Part shown: in pieces, positions 9,815 to 19,055 of the stretch
Numbering within the stretch: the stretch's first letter is position 1
How the letters are laid out: each line of letters starts with the position of its first letter
Assembly: GCF_023156195.1 (NCBI RefSeq)
Contig: NZ_JAKUKA010000001.1
Span: forward strand, 1,736,001-1,800,000
DNA: 64,000 bases
Direction: 5' to 3'
Source of the DNA: Chitinophaga sedimenti
GTDB lineage: Bacteria; Bacteroidota; Bacteroidia; Chitinophagales; Chitinophagaceae
Notes under the pieces: generated by a model
The model's database searches: none
What the model saw: only the letters and a program-made list of their open reading frames with translations
What the model was told of the DNA's origin: nothing
Made by a program: the position numbers and the translations under genes

Positions 9815-10702
9815 ATGAAGCTGGCAGCAATTGATATAGGCTCCAACGCAGCAAGGCTCCTCATCTCGGAGGCCTCGCCCAAGGCGAACGGAGAAATGGA
9901 CTTTACAAAGGTGAACCTCGTGCGCGTGCCGCTGCGACTGGGTATTGATGTATTTGCGCAGGGTGTTATTACCGACAAACGCGCCGATCACCTGGTGGAC
10001 ACCATTAAAGCCTATAAGCTGCTGCTCGGCGTGTACGAAGTAAAGTACCTGAAAGCCTGCGCCACCTCCGCTATGCGCGACGCCGCCAACGGCCAGGCCA
10101 TCCTGACCCGGGTCCGCGAAGAAACTGGGATCGATATTCATATCATTACCGGCCAGGAAGAAGCCTCCTACATTTATGAGAACCACATCGCCGAGCATAT
10201 GGATCCTACCAAGTCTTATTTATATGTGGATGTAGGCGGCGGCAGTACCGAACTGACTTACTTCTCCGGCAATACCATGGTATTCAAGGAATCATTTAAC
10301 ATCGGCACCATCCGGTTGCTGCAAAAGCAGGTGGCCGATAAGCAGTGGCAGGAGCTGAAAGACTTTATACGCGCCAAAGTACGTGGCAACGTAAAGGCGA
10401 TCGGTTCCGGCGGCAACATCAATAAGATATTTTCCCTCTCTAAACGAAAAGAAGGCAAGCCATTGCCCCTCGAACTCCTGAAAGATTACTACAAGGAGTT
10501 TTCCAGTTTTACCGTTGAAGAACGCATACATGCCTACAATCTCCGCGAAGACCGCGCCGACGTGATTGTTCCTGCTTTGCAGATTTACGTGAACGTGATG
10601 CGTTGGGCTAATATCGATGAGATTTACGTACCGAAAATCGGGTTGGCCGATGGCCTCATACACGCGCTGTACAACGAGATTGTTGGCATTGTAAGTCGTT
10701 GA
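9815..10702 (+). CDS. ppx: Ppx/GppA-type exopolyphosphatase
   Basis: This 295-residue protein has the acetate/sugar-kinase-actin (ASKHA) fold of Ppx/GppA phosphatases: phosphate-1 loop AAIDIGSNAARLLI at the start, SAMRDAANG, ITGQEEASYIYENH with the catalytic Glu region, phosphate-2 loop YVDVGGGSTELT, and GSGGNINKIFSL. It lacks the long C-terminal HD-like domain of E. coli Ppx, which is common for Bacteroidota short forms. Standing just behind ppk1, it most likely removes terminal phosphate from polyphosphate or (p)ppGpp, balancing PPK1. No frame break. Confidence 0.88.
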   Translation: MKLAAIDIGSNAARLLISEASPKANGEMDFTKVNLVRVPLRLGIDVFAQGVITDKRADHLVDTIKAYKLLLGVYEVKYLKACATSAMRDAANGQAILTRVREETGIDIHIITGQEEASYIYENHIAEHMDPTKSYLYVDVGGGSTELTYFSGNTMVFKESFNIGTIRLLQKQVADKQWQELKDFIRAKVRGNVKAIGSGGNINKIFSLSKRKEGKPLPLELLKDYYKEFSSFTVEERIHAYNLREDRADVIVPALQIYVNVMRWANIDEIYVPKIGLADGLIHALYNEIVGIVSR

Positions 10703-10841
10703 GCCGGCCTTTTTGCCGTTCCCAAAAAAATAAGGGCGTTTCTGGATTTATATTCCCACCTTTGTGCATTGCCCGCGAAGGCGGCATGGCCGTTTGTTCC
10801 ACGTTGCCAGGCCAGGGCACATCACTAAAAACATTTGAATA

Positions 10842-11657
10842 ATGTCTGTGAACAGAGAGATTAAGCGTGTTACCACGCACATCCTGCAAAAGATGAAGTT
10901 AGACGGAGAGAAGATATCCATGCTCACGGCCTATGATTTTTCCATGGCCCGCATTTTTGACGACGCAGGAATGGACATCTTACTGGTTGGCGACTCCGCC
11001 TCCAATGTAATGGCAGGTCACGAAACCACGCTGCCTATTACCCTCGACCAGATGATTTATCACGCCGCCTCGGTGGTACGCGCCATAAAACGCAGTTTCG
11101 TAGTGGTAGATCTCCCCTTCGGCTCTTACCAGGGCAACTCCAAAGAAGCCCTCAGCTCGGCGATCCGCATCATGAAGGAAACCGGCGCTCATGGCATTAA
11201 AATTGAAGGCGGTGAGGAGATCATCGAATCGGTAAAACGCATCATTTCCGCAGGCGTGCCGGTCATGGGACACCTCGGGTTAACACCACAGTCGATTTAT
11301 AAGTTTGGCACCTATGCTGTAAGGGCCACCGAAGAAGCCGAAGCGCAGAAACTGATCGAAGATGCAAAACTGCTCCGGGAAGCAGGCTGTTTTGCCATCG
11401 TGCTGGAAAAGATCCCCGCCCTGCTGGCGAAGAAGGTAGCGGAAGAGTTACGTATCCCGATCATTGGCATCGGAGCCGGTAAATATGTAGATGGACAAGT
11501 GCTGGTGATGCACGATATGCTCGGCATCAATAAGGAATTTAAGCCCCGCTTCCTGCGCCAGTATTTAAACCTGTACGATACCATCCTCGGCGCCACAAAA
11601 AATTATATTAAAGATGTGAAAGCCAAAGACTTTCCCAACGACAAAGAACAATATTAA
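10842..11657 (+). CDS. panB: 3-methyl-2-oxobutanoate hydroxymethyltransferase
   Basis: PanB transfers a hydroxymethyl group from methylene-tetrahydrofolate to ketoisovalerate to give ketopantoate. The motifs [20 protein letters not shown] (metal and substrate), [46 protein letters not shown], and [20 protein letters not shown] are all intact; 271 residues is normal. A 139-base gap after ppx with a CACCTTTG box near 10760, close to the TAnnTTTG pattern, suggests its own promoter. It ends at a strong terminator. Together with panC and panD it completes most of the pantothenate pathway; panE or ilvC-type ketopantoate reductase is not in the window. Confidence 0.95.
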   Translation: MSVNREIKRVTTHILQKMKLDGEKISMLTAYDFSMARIFDDAGMDILLVGDSASNVMAGHETTLPITLDQMIYHAASVVRAIKRSFVVVDLPFGSYQGNSKEALSSAIRIMKETGAHGIKIEGGEEIIESVKRIISAGVPVMGHLGLTPQSIYKFGTYAVRATEEAEAQKLIEDAKLLREAGCFAIVLEKIPALLAKKVAEELRIPIIGIGAGKYVDGQVLVMHDMLGINKEFKPRFLRQYLNLYDTILGATKNYIKDVKAKDFPNDKEQY

Positions 11658-11673
11658 GCTCGTAAAGCCCGCT

Positions 11674-11709
11674 AAAAGCCGCGATGAACATGATTTCATC
11701 GCGGCTTTT
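11674..11709 (+). terminator. strong terminator after panB
   Basis: AAAAGCCGCGATGAA pairs with TTCATCGCGGCTTTT around a short loop and ends in T residues. The symmetry would let it work in both directions. Confidence 0.85.
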
Positions 11710-11755
11710 GCTTTGAAGGAAATACTGTAAATTCGCCTAAACAGCAACACGTTAT

Positions 11756-12642
11756 ATGTCGACACTTGATATTGTTTTAGAAGGACTGATGTCGCGCTAC
11801 AAAACCCGCGTGCCCGATGTGGCCGGCGTAATAGACGCGATGGTAAAAGACCATGTTATCAGCAACGGCGAAGAAATTGAAAACGACCATATTGCATTCC
11901 GGACGATGGGCGTGCCGCAGCTGGGTATACAGTCCCTGGAAAAGATATTTCTCCATTACGGCTACACGAAAAGGGATTATTATTTATTCTCCGAAAAGAA
12001 ACTGGACGCCTACTGGTATGCCCCCGGAAGAAAGGTATCCACGCATCTTTGTGAGTGAACTCAGGGTAAAAGACCTGAGCCCCCGCGCCCAGGAAATCAT
12101 CCGCAGCTACACCGACGAGGTGCCCTCCGACCCGGTTAACAACTGGACCTGGACAATGGCGCCGCCGTGGACCAGTTTCTCCATAGCGCCCTGTGGCGCA
12201 CACCTACTCTTGCCGACTACAAAGAGCTGGCCGCAGAAAGTGAATATGCCGCCTGGGTGATCTATAACCGCTACTATTTAAACCATTTTACGGTCAGCGT
12301 ACATAACCTGAAGCCTGGCTATAACACGGTGGCAGATTTCAATATTTTTCTCGAAAAGCACGGCTTTAAACTGAACGATTCGGGGGTAAGATCAAGACGA
12401 GCCCTGACGGCGGACTTTCCCAAAGCTCCACCGTTGCACGCATGATCGAGGCCGAATTTGCAGGTGGCGAAAAAGCAGCGATCGCGGGCTCTTATGTAGA
12501 GTTTGCGGAGCGGAGAATATTGCCGCAGTTTAAAGACCTGCCCGCTCATGAGGTGAAAAGGGCACACCGCCGCGAGGGTTTTGAGGCGAACAATGCCGAT
12601 AAGATATTTGAGAGTACTTATGCGGCGCAAACGAGTAAGTAG
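11756..12642 (+). CDS. DUF1338 protein (2-oxoadipate dioxygenase/decarboxylase type), frame-broken
   Basis: The family includes HglS of Pseudomonas putida, a non-haem iron enzyme that turns 2-oxoadipate into D-2-hydroxyglutarate in lysine breakdown. Visible family features are ENDHIAFRTMGVPQLGI near residue 45 (metal-binding His), RIFVSELRVKDLS, a WVIYNRYYLNHFTVSVHNLKPGY block with another His, and a C-terminal VEFAERRILPQF. Three breaks, at C5 12021-12025, the single C near 12143 and G5 12382-12386, each close with one added base to give about 295 residues. The aldehyde dehydrogenase at 14.7-16.3 kb is of the aminoadipate-semialdehyde type, so a lysine-catabolic role is plausible. The substrate is inferred from the family only. 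Confidence 0.8.
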
Positions 12643-12671
12643 CGTAGTCTAACATGTTGAATATTAATAAG

Positions 12672-12698
12672 GTCCTGCCGGTTGGCGGGACTTTTTGT
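12672..12698 (+). terminator. terminator after the DUF1338 gene
   Basis: GTCCTGCC / GGCGGGAC stem with a GGTT loop, followed by TTTTTG. Confidence 0.8.
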
Positions 12699-12775
12699 TT
12701 ATTGGCTGATTTAAATTCCGAAGTATTACTGTAAACCCATTTCAGGACGATTATCACTCGGGGATCTTTTATACA

Positions 12776-12839
12776 TCCTAGGTTCATCCTAGGTTCAACC
12801 TAGGTTCAACCTAGGTTCGAGCTAGGTTCACGAACCTAG
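12776..12839. repeat. five 11-base tandem repeats with CCTAGG core plus a hairpin
   Basis: The unit TCCTAGGTTCA repeats at exact 11-base steps: CCTAGG or its variant starts at 12777, 12788, 12799, 12810 and 12821 (the last is GCTAGG). The last copy, CTAGGTTC at 12822-12829, is followed by its perfect inverse GAACCTAG at 12832-12839. It lies in a 384-base gap (12643-13026) that otherwise shows only the terminator and a loose repeat of ACGAAGGAT near 12856 and 12879. No ORF explains it. Confidence 0.8.
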
Positions 12840-13026
12840 TTCCAACCTTGTATGTACGAAGGATAAACCTATTATAAACGAAGGATGCTTAAAAGCTCGT
12901 CGAAGGGTATACAAAAGAGTGCAGTGCGATCGGGTAAAATTCCTGTGCCAGGTCAACTATTGCGATAGAAATAACAAAGGGCGAAAGGGTTTATTACGTA
13001 ACTTAACCGCACAAAATCATGAACTT

Positions 13027-13705
13027 ATGAAGGTTACCTATTACGGGCACTCCTGTTTTTCTGTAAATGTGGGGGCAAAAACATCCTGTTCGATCCGTTT
13101 ATTACACCTAACGAGCTTGCGAAACACATTAATGTGAACGAGGTGCCGGCCGATTACATCTTTGTGTCGCATGCACACTTTGACCACATCAACGATGCGG
13201 TAAATATTGCCCTGCGCACTAACGCCAAGGTGGTAGGTAACTGGGAGATCCATTCCTGGTTTAATAAAGGCGGCATCAGCAATACGCAGCCGATGAACCC
13301 GGGCGGTAAGTGGGGGTTTGAATTTGGTACGGTGCGTTGTGTGCCGGCGCATCACTCGAGCAGCTTCCCGGACGGGAGCTATGGTGGCGTGGCCAGCGGA
13401 TTTGTATTCCAGACACCTGAAGGCAGCTTTTACTACACCGGCGATGCCGCGTTAAGCCTGGAAATGCAGCTGATCAAACGGTTCGGTAAACTGGACTTCT
13501 GGTAGCCCCCATCGGCGACCTGCTGACGATGGGCGCCGACGACGTGATAGAGCTGGCTAAATGGTTGGATGTGAAAGAAGTGTTGGGTGTACATTACGAC
13601 ACGTTTGGTCTCATTAAGATCGACCACGGGAAGGTAACGCAACAGTTCGAAGCCGCTGGTCTGCGCCTTCGCCTGCTCCCTGTCGGCGCTACGGAGAACT
13701 TCTAG
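13027..13705 (+). CDS. UlaG/UPF0173-type metal-dependent hydrolase, frame-broken
   Basis: A metallo-beta-lactamase-fold protein of about 226 residues. YYGHSCFSV at the N terminus, the metal motif VSHAHFDHIND (HxHxDH), the second metal region VPAHHSSSFPDG, and YYTGDAALS (metal Asp) are typical of the UPF0173 / UlaG-like group. Breaks at G5 13071-13075 and at the single T near 13503 close with one base each, restoring GGKNILFDPF and DFWLAPIGDLLTMG. The natural substrate of this group is mostly unknown; the family includes lactonases and other phosphoester or thioester hydrolases. It is convergent with the YeeE/YedE pair, overlapping the next stop by four bases. Confidence 0.8.
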
Positions 13706-14112
13706 TGCGGCAATTTGTTTTTCAGCAACCCGTACGTCCACGTGCCCAAGATGGCGCTGGCCAGGGTAACTAATACTACGGTGAAGCCGGCGCCTACCTG
13801 GGCAAACAAAGGTCCGGGGCAGGCGCCGGTAATAGCCCATCCGCATCCGAACAGGAGTCCGCCGAAGATGTTGCCTTTCGTGAACACTTTTACCGGGATA
13901 ACCACTTCCTCGCCCGCGATGGTTTTAATGTTGTAGCGACGGATCAGCCAAACGGCGATCATACCGGTAACTACCGCGCAACCGATTACCCCGAACATAT
14001 GAAACGACTGTAACCGGAACATTTCCTGAATCCGGAACCACGACATTACCTCTGCTTTAATCAGGATCAGGCCGAACAAAGCGCCGAGGACCAGGTATTT
14101 AATGTTTTTCAT
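13702..14112 (-). CDS. DUF6691 / YeeE-YedE half transporter (short subunit)
   Basis: A 136-residue membrane protein with about four helices and the signature GGLLFGCGWAITGACPGP, the Cys-containing glycine motif of the YeeE/YedE (TsuA-like) sulfur-compound transporter family. It is the C-terminal half partner of the gene immediately upstream on the same strand, with one base between them. Such split pairs are proposed to pass thiosulfate or a similar sulfur compound through the membrane via the conserved cysteines. Intact frame. Its stop overlaps the convergent hydrolase end. Confidence 0.8.
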   Translation of the reverse strand: MKNIKYLVLGALFGLILIKAEVMSWFRIQEMFRLQSFHMFGVIGCAVVTGMIAVWLIRRYNIKTIAGEEVVIPVKVFTKGNIFGGLLFGCGWAITGACPGPLFAQVGAGFTVVLVTLASAILGTWTYGLLKNKLPH

Positions 14113-14113
14113 G

Positions 14114-14694
14114 CTATAACAGCTTTAAGAGGTAAGGAAGTGCCAGGTGCGTTACCGCGAAACCACCCGCCATAAAACAACAGGTAGCCACGAGCGACGG
14201 CCACTGCAACGTACTGAGTCCCATGATGGCATGTCCGGACGTGCAACCGCCGGCATACCTGGTGCCGAACCCAACCAGGAACCCGCCGAGTACAAAGAAG
14301 ACCAGTCCAACCGGTGTAGTAACGTTACGCCAGTTGAAAATATCTTCCGGCAGCAGTTCGTCGAAGCGCGTAACGCCGAGCGCCTGCAACTGTTTAATGG
14401 TTGCGGGATTGAGCGCAACAGGTTCGTTATTGCTGAGAAACGTGACCGTAAGGAAGGCGCCGATGGTGATGCCCCCGACGAAAAAAGGTTCCAGCTTTCC
14501 TTGCGCCAGTCATATTTAAAGAATTCGATGTTCGCGGGAATACAGGCGGCACAGATGTGGCGCAGCGCAGACGAAATGCCGAAGGCCTTGTTACCGATCA
14601 GCAGCAGAGCCGGCACAATAAGCCCGATGAGTGGTCCTGCTATGTACCAGGGCCAGGGTTGTTTGATCCATTCCATGGCTTCCAAGTTAGTCAT
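14114..14694 (-). CDS. YeeE/YedE family transporter (long subunit), frame-broken
   Basis: First gene of the pair. [26 protein letters not shown] begins the protein, CAACIP comes next, and [25 protein letters not shown] carries the conserved Cys-Gly motif; four or five helices are visible. The break at CC 14499-14500 closes with one base to give [17 protein letters not shown]. About 194 residues after repair. Together with the short subunit it should import a small sulfur species. In many bacteria these pairs sit beside MBL-type persulfide dioxygenases or rhodaneses; here the neighbouring MBL protein is of another subgroup, so a link is only suggestive. Confidence 0.8.
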
Positions 14695-14745
14695 TTTCCC
14701 GATCCGCAGATTAATCTTAAGTTTGGGCCTTTAATTCCAGCGCAT

Positions 14746-16272
14746 ATGATCGACGTACTGAAGACATTTCACATTGACAAGCAACATAGTGGCGTTTCTA
14801 CGGGTAAAGACTGGCTTCCGGGCGGCGGTGCAGCCATCACGGCAACCTCGCCGGTAGACGGCGCCACCCTTACGACCGTCACTTCCGCCTCCCGCGCGGA
14901 TTACGACGCGGTAATCACCATAGCGCAGGAAGCATTCCTGTATTGGCGCAGCCTCCCCGCTCCCGCCCGTGGCGAAATCGTTCGGCAGATCGGCATGGCG
15001 TTACGCGAAAAGAAGGATGCTCTTGGCCGCCTGGTGAGTTATGAAATGGGTAAAAGCCTGCAGGAAGGCTGGGGTGAAGTACAGGAGATGATCGACATCT
15101 GTGACTTTGCGGTGGGACTGAGCCGCCAGTTACATGGATTGACCATGCATTCCGAACGCCCGGGTCACCGGATGTACGAGCAGTGGCATCCACTGGGCAT
15201 TACCGGCATTATCAGCGCCTTCAACTTCCCGGTAGCGGTATGGAGCTGGAATTCCATGCTGGCATGGGTTTGTGGCGATGTATGCATATGGAAACCGTCT
15301 GAGAAAACACCTTTGACGGCGATAGCCTGCCAGCAGATTATCAGCGAAGTATTTGTGGCCAACAATGTGCCGGAAGGTGTGAGCTGCCCGGTAGTGGGCG
15401 GCCGCGATACCGGTGAGTGGCTGGCAAACGACACCCGCGTACCACTGGTATCGGCTACGGGCTCTACCCGCATGGGCAAGAGTGTAGGCGCAGCCGTAGG
15501 CGCCCGTTTGGGCAGGGCTTTGCTGGAACTTGGCGGTAACAATGCCATTATCATATCGGAACATGCAGACCTCGACATGTCGCTTATCGGCTGCGTATTT
15601 GGTGCGGTAGGTACGGCGGGACAACGGTGCACCAGCACGCGGAGGCTCATCATCCATGAGAAGGTGTATGACGCTTTTAAAGCCAAACTGGTAAAGGCTT
15701 ACGGGCAACTGCGCATCGGCAATCCGCTGGACCAGCACAACCACGTGGGCCCGCTGATCGATACTGATGCCGTGAAAGCATATCTCGATGCTATTGAAAA
15801 AGTGACAGCAGAAGGTGGCCGGTTTATCGTGGAAGGCGGCGTGCTGAGCGGCGCGGGCTACGAAAGCGGCTGTTATGTGAAGCCCTGTATCGCAGAGGTA
15901 GAAAACCACTACGCCATTGTGCAGCATGAAACTTTCGCACCGATATTATATATCATGAAATATAGTAGCACCGAAGAGGCGATCGCTTTACAGAACGGCG
16001 TTCCGCAGGGGCTGTCGTCGGCTATCATGACACTGAACCTGCGGGAAGCGGAACAGTTTTTATCGGCAGCCGGGTCAGATTGCGGTATAGCAAATGTAAA
16101 CATTGGCACCTCGGGTGCGGAGATCGGTGGCGCCTTCGGCGGCGAGAAGGAAACCGGCGGTGGCCGCGAAAGCGGATCGGATGCCTGGAAAGCGTACATG
16201 CGCAGGCAAACAAACACGATCAACTATTCGTCGAAATTGCCGCTGGCACAGGGGATTAAGTTTGATTTGTAA
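14746..16272 (+). CDS. aldehyde dehydrogenase, aminoadipate-semialdehyde (ALDH7-like) type
   Basis: A complete 508-residue NAD(P)-dependent aldehyde dehydrogenase. HPLGITGIISAFNFPVAVW and KPSEKTPLTA form the cofactor fold, LELGGNNAIII carries the general-base Glu, GTAGQRCTSTRRL the catalytic Cys, and HETFAPILYIMKY the C-terminal segment. GQRCTSTRRLI, the INVNIGTSGAEIGGAFGGEKETGGGRESGSDAWKxYMRR-type ending (its central part visible near residues 455-485) and the length fit the ALDH7 / AmaB group, which oxidises aminoadipate semialdehyde (piperideine-6-carboxylate) in lysine breakdown. The ATG at 14746 was chosen because family homology begins there; the frame is open upstream. Divergent from the transporter pair. 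No frame break. Confidence 0.82.
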   Translation: MIDVLKTFHIDKQHSGVSTGKDWLPGGGAAITATSPVDGATLTTVTSASRADYDAVITIAQEAFLYWRSLPAPARGEIVRQIGMALREKKDALGRLVSYEMGKSLQEGWGEVQEMIDICDFAVGLSRQLHGLTMHSERPGHRMYEQWHPLGITGIISAFNFPVAVWSWNSMLAWVCGDVCIWKPSEKTPLTAIACQQIISEVFVANNVPEGVSCPVVGGRDTGEWLANDTRVPLVSATGSTRMGKSVGAAVGARLGRALLELGGNNAIIISEHADLDMSLIGCVFGAVGTAGQRCTSTRRLIIHEKVYDAFKAKLVKAYGQLRIGNPLDQHNHVGPLIDTDAVKAYLDAIEKVTAEGGRFIVEGGVLSGAGYESGCYVKPCIAEVENHYAIVQHETFAPILYIMKYSSTEEAIALQNGVPQGLSSAIMTLNLREAEQFLSAAGSDCGIANVNIGTSGAEIGGAFGGEKETGGGRESGSDAWKAYMRRQTNTINYSSKLPLAQGIKFDL

Positions 16273-16300
16273 TGCGTTAGAGAAGATATCTGCATAAAGT

Positions 16301-16320
16301 AGCGGGGTTGAAACCCCGCT
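16301..16320 (+). terminator. inverted repeat, probable terminator after the dehydrogenase
   Basis: AGCGGGGTT / AACCCCGCT is a perfect 9-base stem with a two-base centre. The T tract after it is weak (ATTTCGTT). Confidence 0.6.
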
Positions 16321-16891
16321 ATTTCGTTAAACGGAAACCATGCTTATGAGAAAGAATGCTAGGTCGCATCCTCTCTGGGTATAAATATTAAACTTTTTTC
16401 CGACAATTCATATTCAACTTTCGTGCTACTCCCAACCCATCATCCCCCATATTTGCCATTTATACCGCTATATGCACCCACTGCAATGATTTAACACCAG
16501 ATTGAAAAGTTCAGTATAATCCGCTATCAGCGCGGCTTTCCGCTAAAGAAATGTTAAACTGCAAAGCGGTTGTTGAGAAATTCAGGAAATTTGCTTGTTG
16601 ACGTTTTGAGCATCATAATGGCGGAAAAAAGCCAAAATAATTGTCTGCCCGACACGGTTTATCCATTTTAACTTACTCTTAGCAACGCATTTAGCGGCTG
16701 TTTACGTAAATGTAGAATGACGATACCGGTCCTGTTTGCGCATAATGATAAATGGCCGTACATCATTTTAAGTTATGACAACAGGATAAGAAAGTTTACC
16801 TTTCACCCTTTGTGCGTGGAGATAATGAATTGGCGTTTTTTTAACCAATTACGGTACTCAAATTGTAATCTTATAGGACAAATTGTTACAC
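16321..16891. other. gene-free AT-rich stretch
   Basis: About 570 bases between the dehydrogenase terminator and the subtilase start. AT-rich with short direct and inverted repeats around CGCGGCTTTCCGC (near 16530) but no ORF with recognisable content. It presumably holds the subtilase promoter; I saw no clear TAnnTTTG box near the start. Confidence 0.5.
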
Positions 16892-18575
16892 ATGAATTTT
16901 TTTAGAGAGTTGACATTAGTGACGGGAACCGTGGTACTCGCAGCATTTACGACCGAAACAAAAGCACAGGGCACATCAGTGCCGCGCAACTGGCAGCTGC
17001 TGGATTACAGCAAAGACAGTGTTTATGGCGTAGGCGCGCAGAAAGCGTATGCCGAACTATTGAAAGGCAAAAAGAGCAAACCTGTACTGGTAGCAGTAAT
17101 CGATTCCGGCGTAGACACTACGCACGAAGACCTCAAGGCCATTTTGTGGCGTAACCCCAAAGAAATTCCCGGTAATGGCATCGATGATGATGGTAATGGT
17201 TACGTAGACGATGTTTACGGCTGGAACTTTTGGGCGCTAAAGATGGCAGCAGTGTGAAAGAGGATAGCGACGAAGCATCCCGCGAGTACTACCGCCTGAA
17301 AAGCAAGTACATTAACCCGGATTCCGCCCTGGACCATAGCTCCAAGGAGTACGCGTACTGGGAAAAGCTGAAAGCGAAAACGCAGAAGCCGCCGGTAGAC
17401 AAAGCACAATACAAAACCATGCTCAAGATCCGGAGAACCTGAAGAAGAGCGAGGACATCCTGAAAGAATACACGAAAACAGAAGATATCAGCCTGGCGCA
17501 GCTGGACACCATCCGCAGCAACAGCGATGATGTGCAGATGGCGAAGAGCTTCATGACCCGGCTGTTTAAAAGCATGGTTGGCGAGGAAAACGTATCGCTG
17601 AACGACTTCAAAGGTGAGCTGGAGCAATACATCGGTGAGCTGAAGAAGAACTCTGAAGCTGCCGTGAAACGCCCGGTAGATAAAAGGACACTGATCGTTG
17701 GCGACAACCTGAACGACATCAATGACCGCTTCTACGGCAACAACGACGTAATGGGCCAGTTTTCTTTCCACGGCACGCACGTATCCGGCATTATTGGCGC
17801 GGTGCGCGACAATGGCGTGGGAATGGACGGTGTTGCAGACAACGTACGCATCATGGCTGTAAAGGTGGTACCTGACGGCGATGAACGTGATAAGGATGTG
17901 GCATTGGGTATCCGTTATGCGGTAGACAATGGCGCACGTATCATCAACATGAGCTTTGGTAAAGGTTTTTCTCCAAACAAGGAGTGGGTAGATGACGCGA
18001 TCAAATATGCGGAATCTAAAGGCGTACTGCTGGTACACGCAGCAGGTAACGACGGCGCTAATAATGATGAAGTAGACAACTTCCCGAACGATACATTTAA
18101 AGACGGCACTACGGCTAACAACGTCATCACTGTTGGCGCAATGGGCAATGGTAAAGGCGCACAGAAAGTTGCGGTATTCTCCAACTATGGTAAAAAGGAA
18201 GTAGACCTGTTCGCACCGGGTGTAAACATCTACTCTACCGTTCCTGGTGGTAATAAATACGGCAATGCGAGTGGTACAAGCATGGCTTCCCCTGTAGTTG
18301 CAGGTGTGGCAGCGTTGGTACTCTCCTACTATCCCGAACTGAGCGCACGTCAGCTGAAACAGATCCTGCAGAAATCTGCCACGCCAATTCCCGGTACGTC
18401 GCAGATGGTAAACAAACCTGGCACCAGCGGCGAAGAAGTGAGCTTTGCGGACCTGAGCGTAACAGGTGGCATGGTGAATGTGTATGATGCACTGAAACTG
18501 GCTGCTAAAACGAAAGGCGAGAACAAAGAGCCGAAAGCAAAGAAGTCGAAAGTGGCGCCTGTAAAGAAAGGTTAA
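16892..18575 (+). CDS. secreted S8-family subtilisin-like protease, frame-broken
   Basis: A signal peptide ending TKAQG precedes a subtilase domain. The catalytic triad is visible: Asp in VAVIDSGVDTTHED (about residue 70), His in FHGTHVSGIIGAVRDN, and Ser in NASGTSMASPVVAGVAAL; the oxyanion Asn is in LVHAAGNDG. Between Asp and His there is an unusually long charged, helical insert of roughly 190 residues. A Lys-rich tail ends the protein. Breaks at T4 17228-17231 and near G 17427 close with one base each (YGWNFLGAKDG and LKDPENLKKSEDI). I used ATG 16892; the reading frame also opens at a TTG nine bases earlier. It should act in the periplasm or outside the cell. Confidence 0.88.
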
Positions 18576-18593
18576 TCAGTTAGCATTTATAGT

Positions 18594-18628
18594 AAAGCCG
18601 CGCTGCTGTAGAAGTAGCGCGGCTTTTT
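18594..18628 (+). terminator. terminator after the subtilase
   Basis: AAAGCCGCGCT / AGCGCGGCTTT stem with an 11-base loop, ending in five T. Confidence 0.8.
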
Positions 18629-18639
18629 AATGTCCAATA

Positions 18640-18663
18640 AAAAAGACCGCGAACGGTCTTTTA
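18640..18663 (-). terminator. terminator of the RNase P RNA
   Basis: AAAAGACCG / CGGTCTTTT stem with a four-base loop. On the minus strand it is followed by TTTTTATT and lies about ten bases after the RNA's 3' end. Confidence 0.8.
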
Positions 18664-18672
18664 ATGAAATAA

Positions 18673-19038
18673 AACTACAAACCTATAAGCCGGATTCTGT
18701 ACTCCACTTGCGTAAAGCCGCTATCATTTATCTGCGACGCCAGTCACCTGGCGCCTGTATCTGCCTACCCTCGGTCATTGGACGAGCCGCCCTTAATAGA
18801 CCGTATACATGGCATTTCAGCATGCAAGGTTTACCCCCGGTGACGGTTGCCCGCCACCGCCGTGGGCTCTTACCCCACTTTTTCACCCTTACCTCCGATT
18901 GCTCCGAGGCGGTCATTTTCTGTGGCACTATCTGTGAACGCCTTGCAGCGCCCCCACCCGTTAGGTGGTGCATTGCCCTTTGCTGTCCGGACTTTCCTTG
19001 CAACCCTTGCGGGATACACGATAGCGCGGTTTGTAGTT
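18673..19038 (-). ncRNA. rnpB: RNase P RNA (bacterial class A)
   Basis: Read on the minus strand, the 5' part contains GAAAGTCCGGACAGCAAAGG (the P4 region) and the 3' part ends with ACAGAATCCGGCTTATAGG, the universal RNase P RNA signature. The ends pair: AACTACAAACC (plus-strand 19028-19038) with GGTTTGTAGTT (18673-18683), forming helix P1. This gives about 366 nucleotides, a normal length. It is the catalytic RNA that trims tRNA 5' leaders. Its terminator is at 18640-18663. Confidence 0.95.
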
Positions 19039-19055
19039 AAGGGTGCAAAAATAAG

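Noticed and set aside
12776-12839. CRISPR array
   Set aside because: The unit is only 11 bases with no spacers between copies, and no cas gene is in the window.
13702-14112. Persulfide-dioxygenase-type sulfide-oxidation operon with the MBL gene
   Set aside because: The MBL protein is of the UlaG/UPF0173 subgroup, it is on the opposite strand, and no rhodanese is present.
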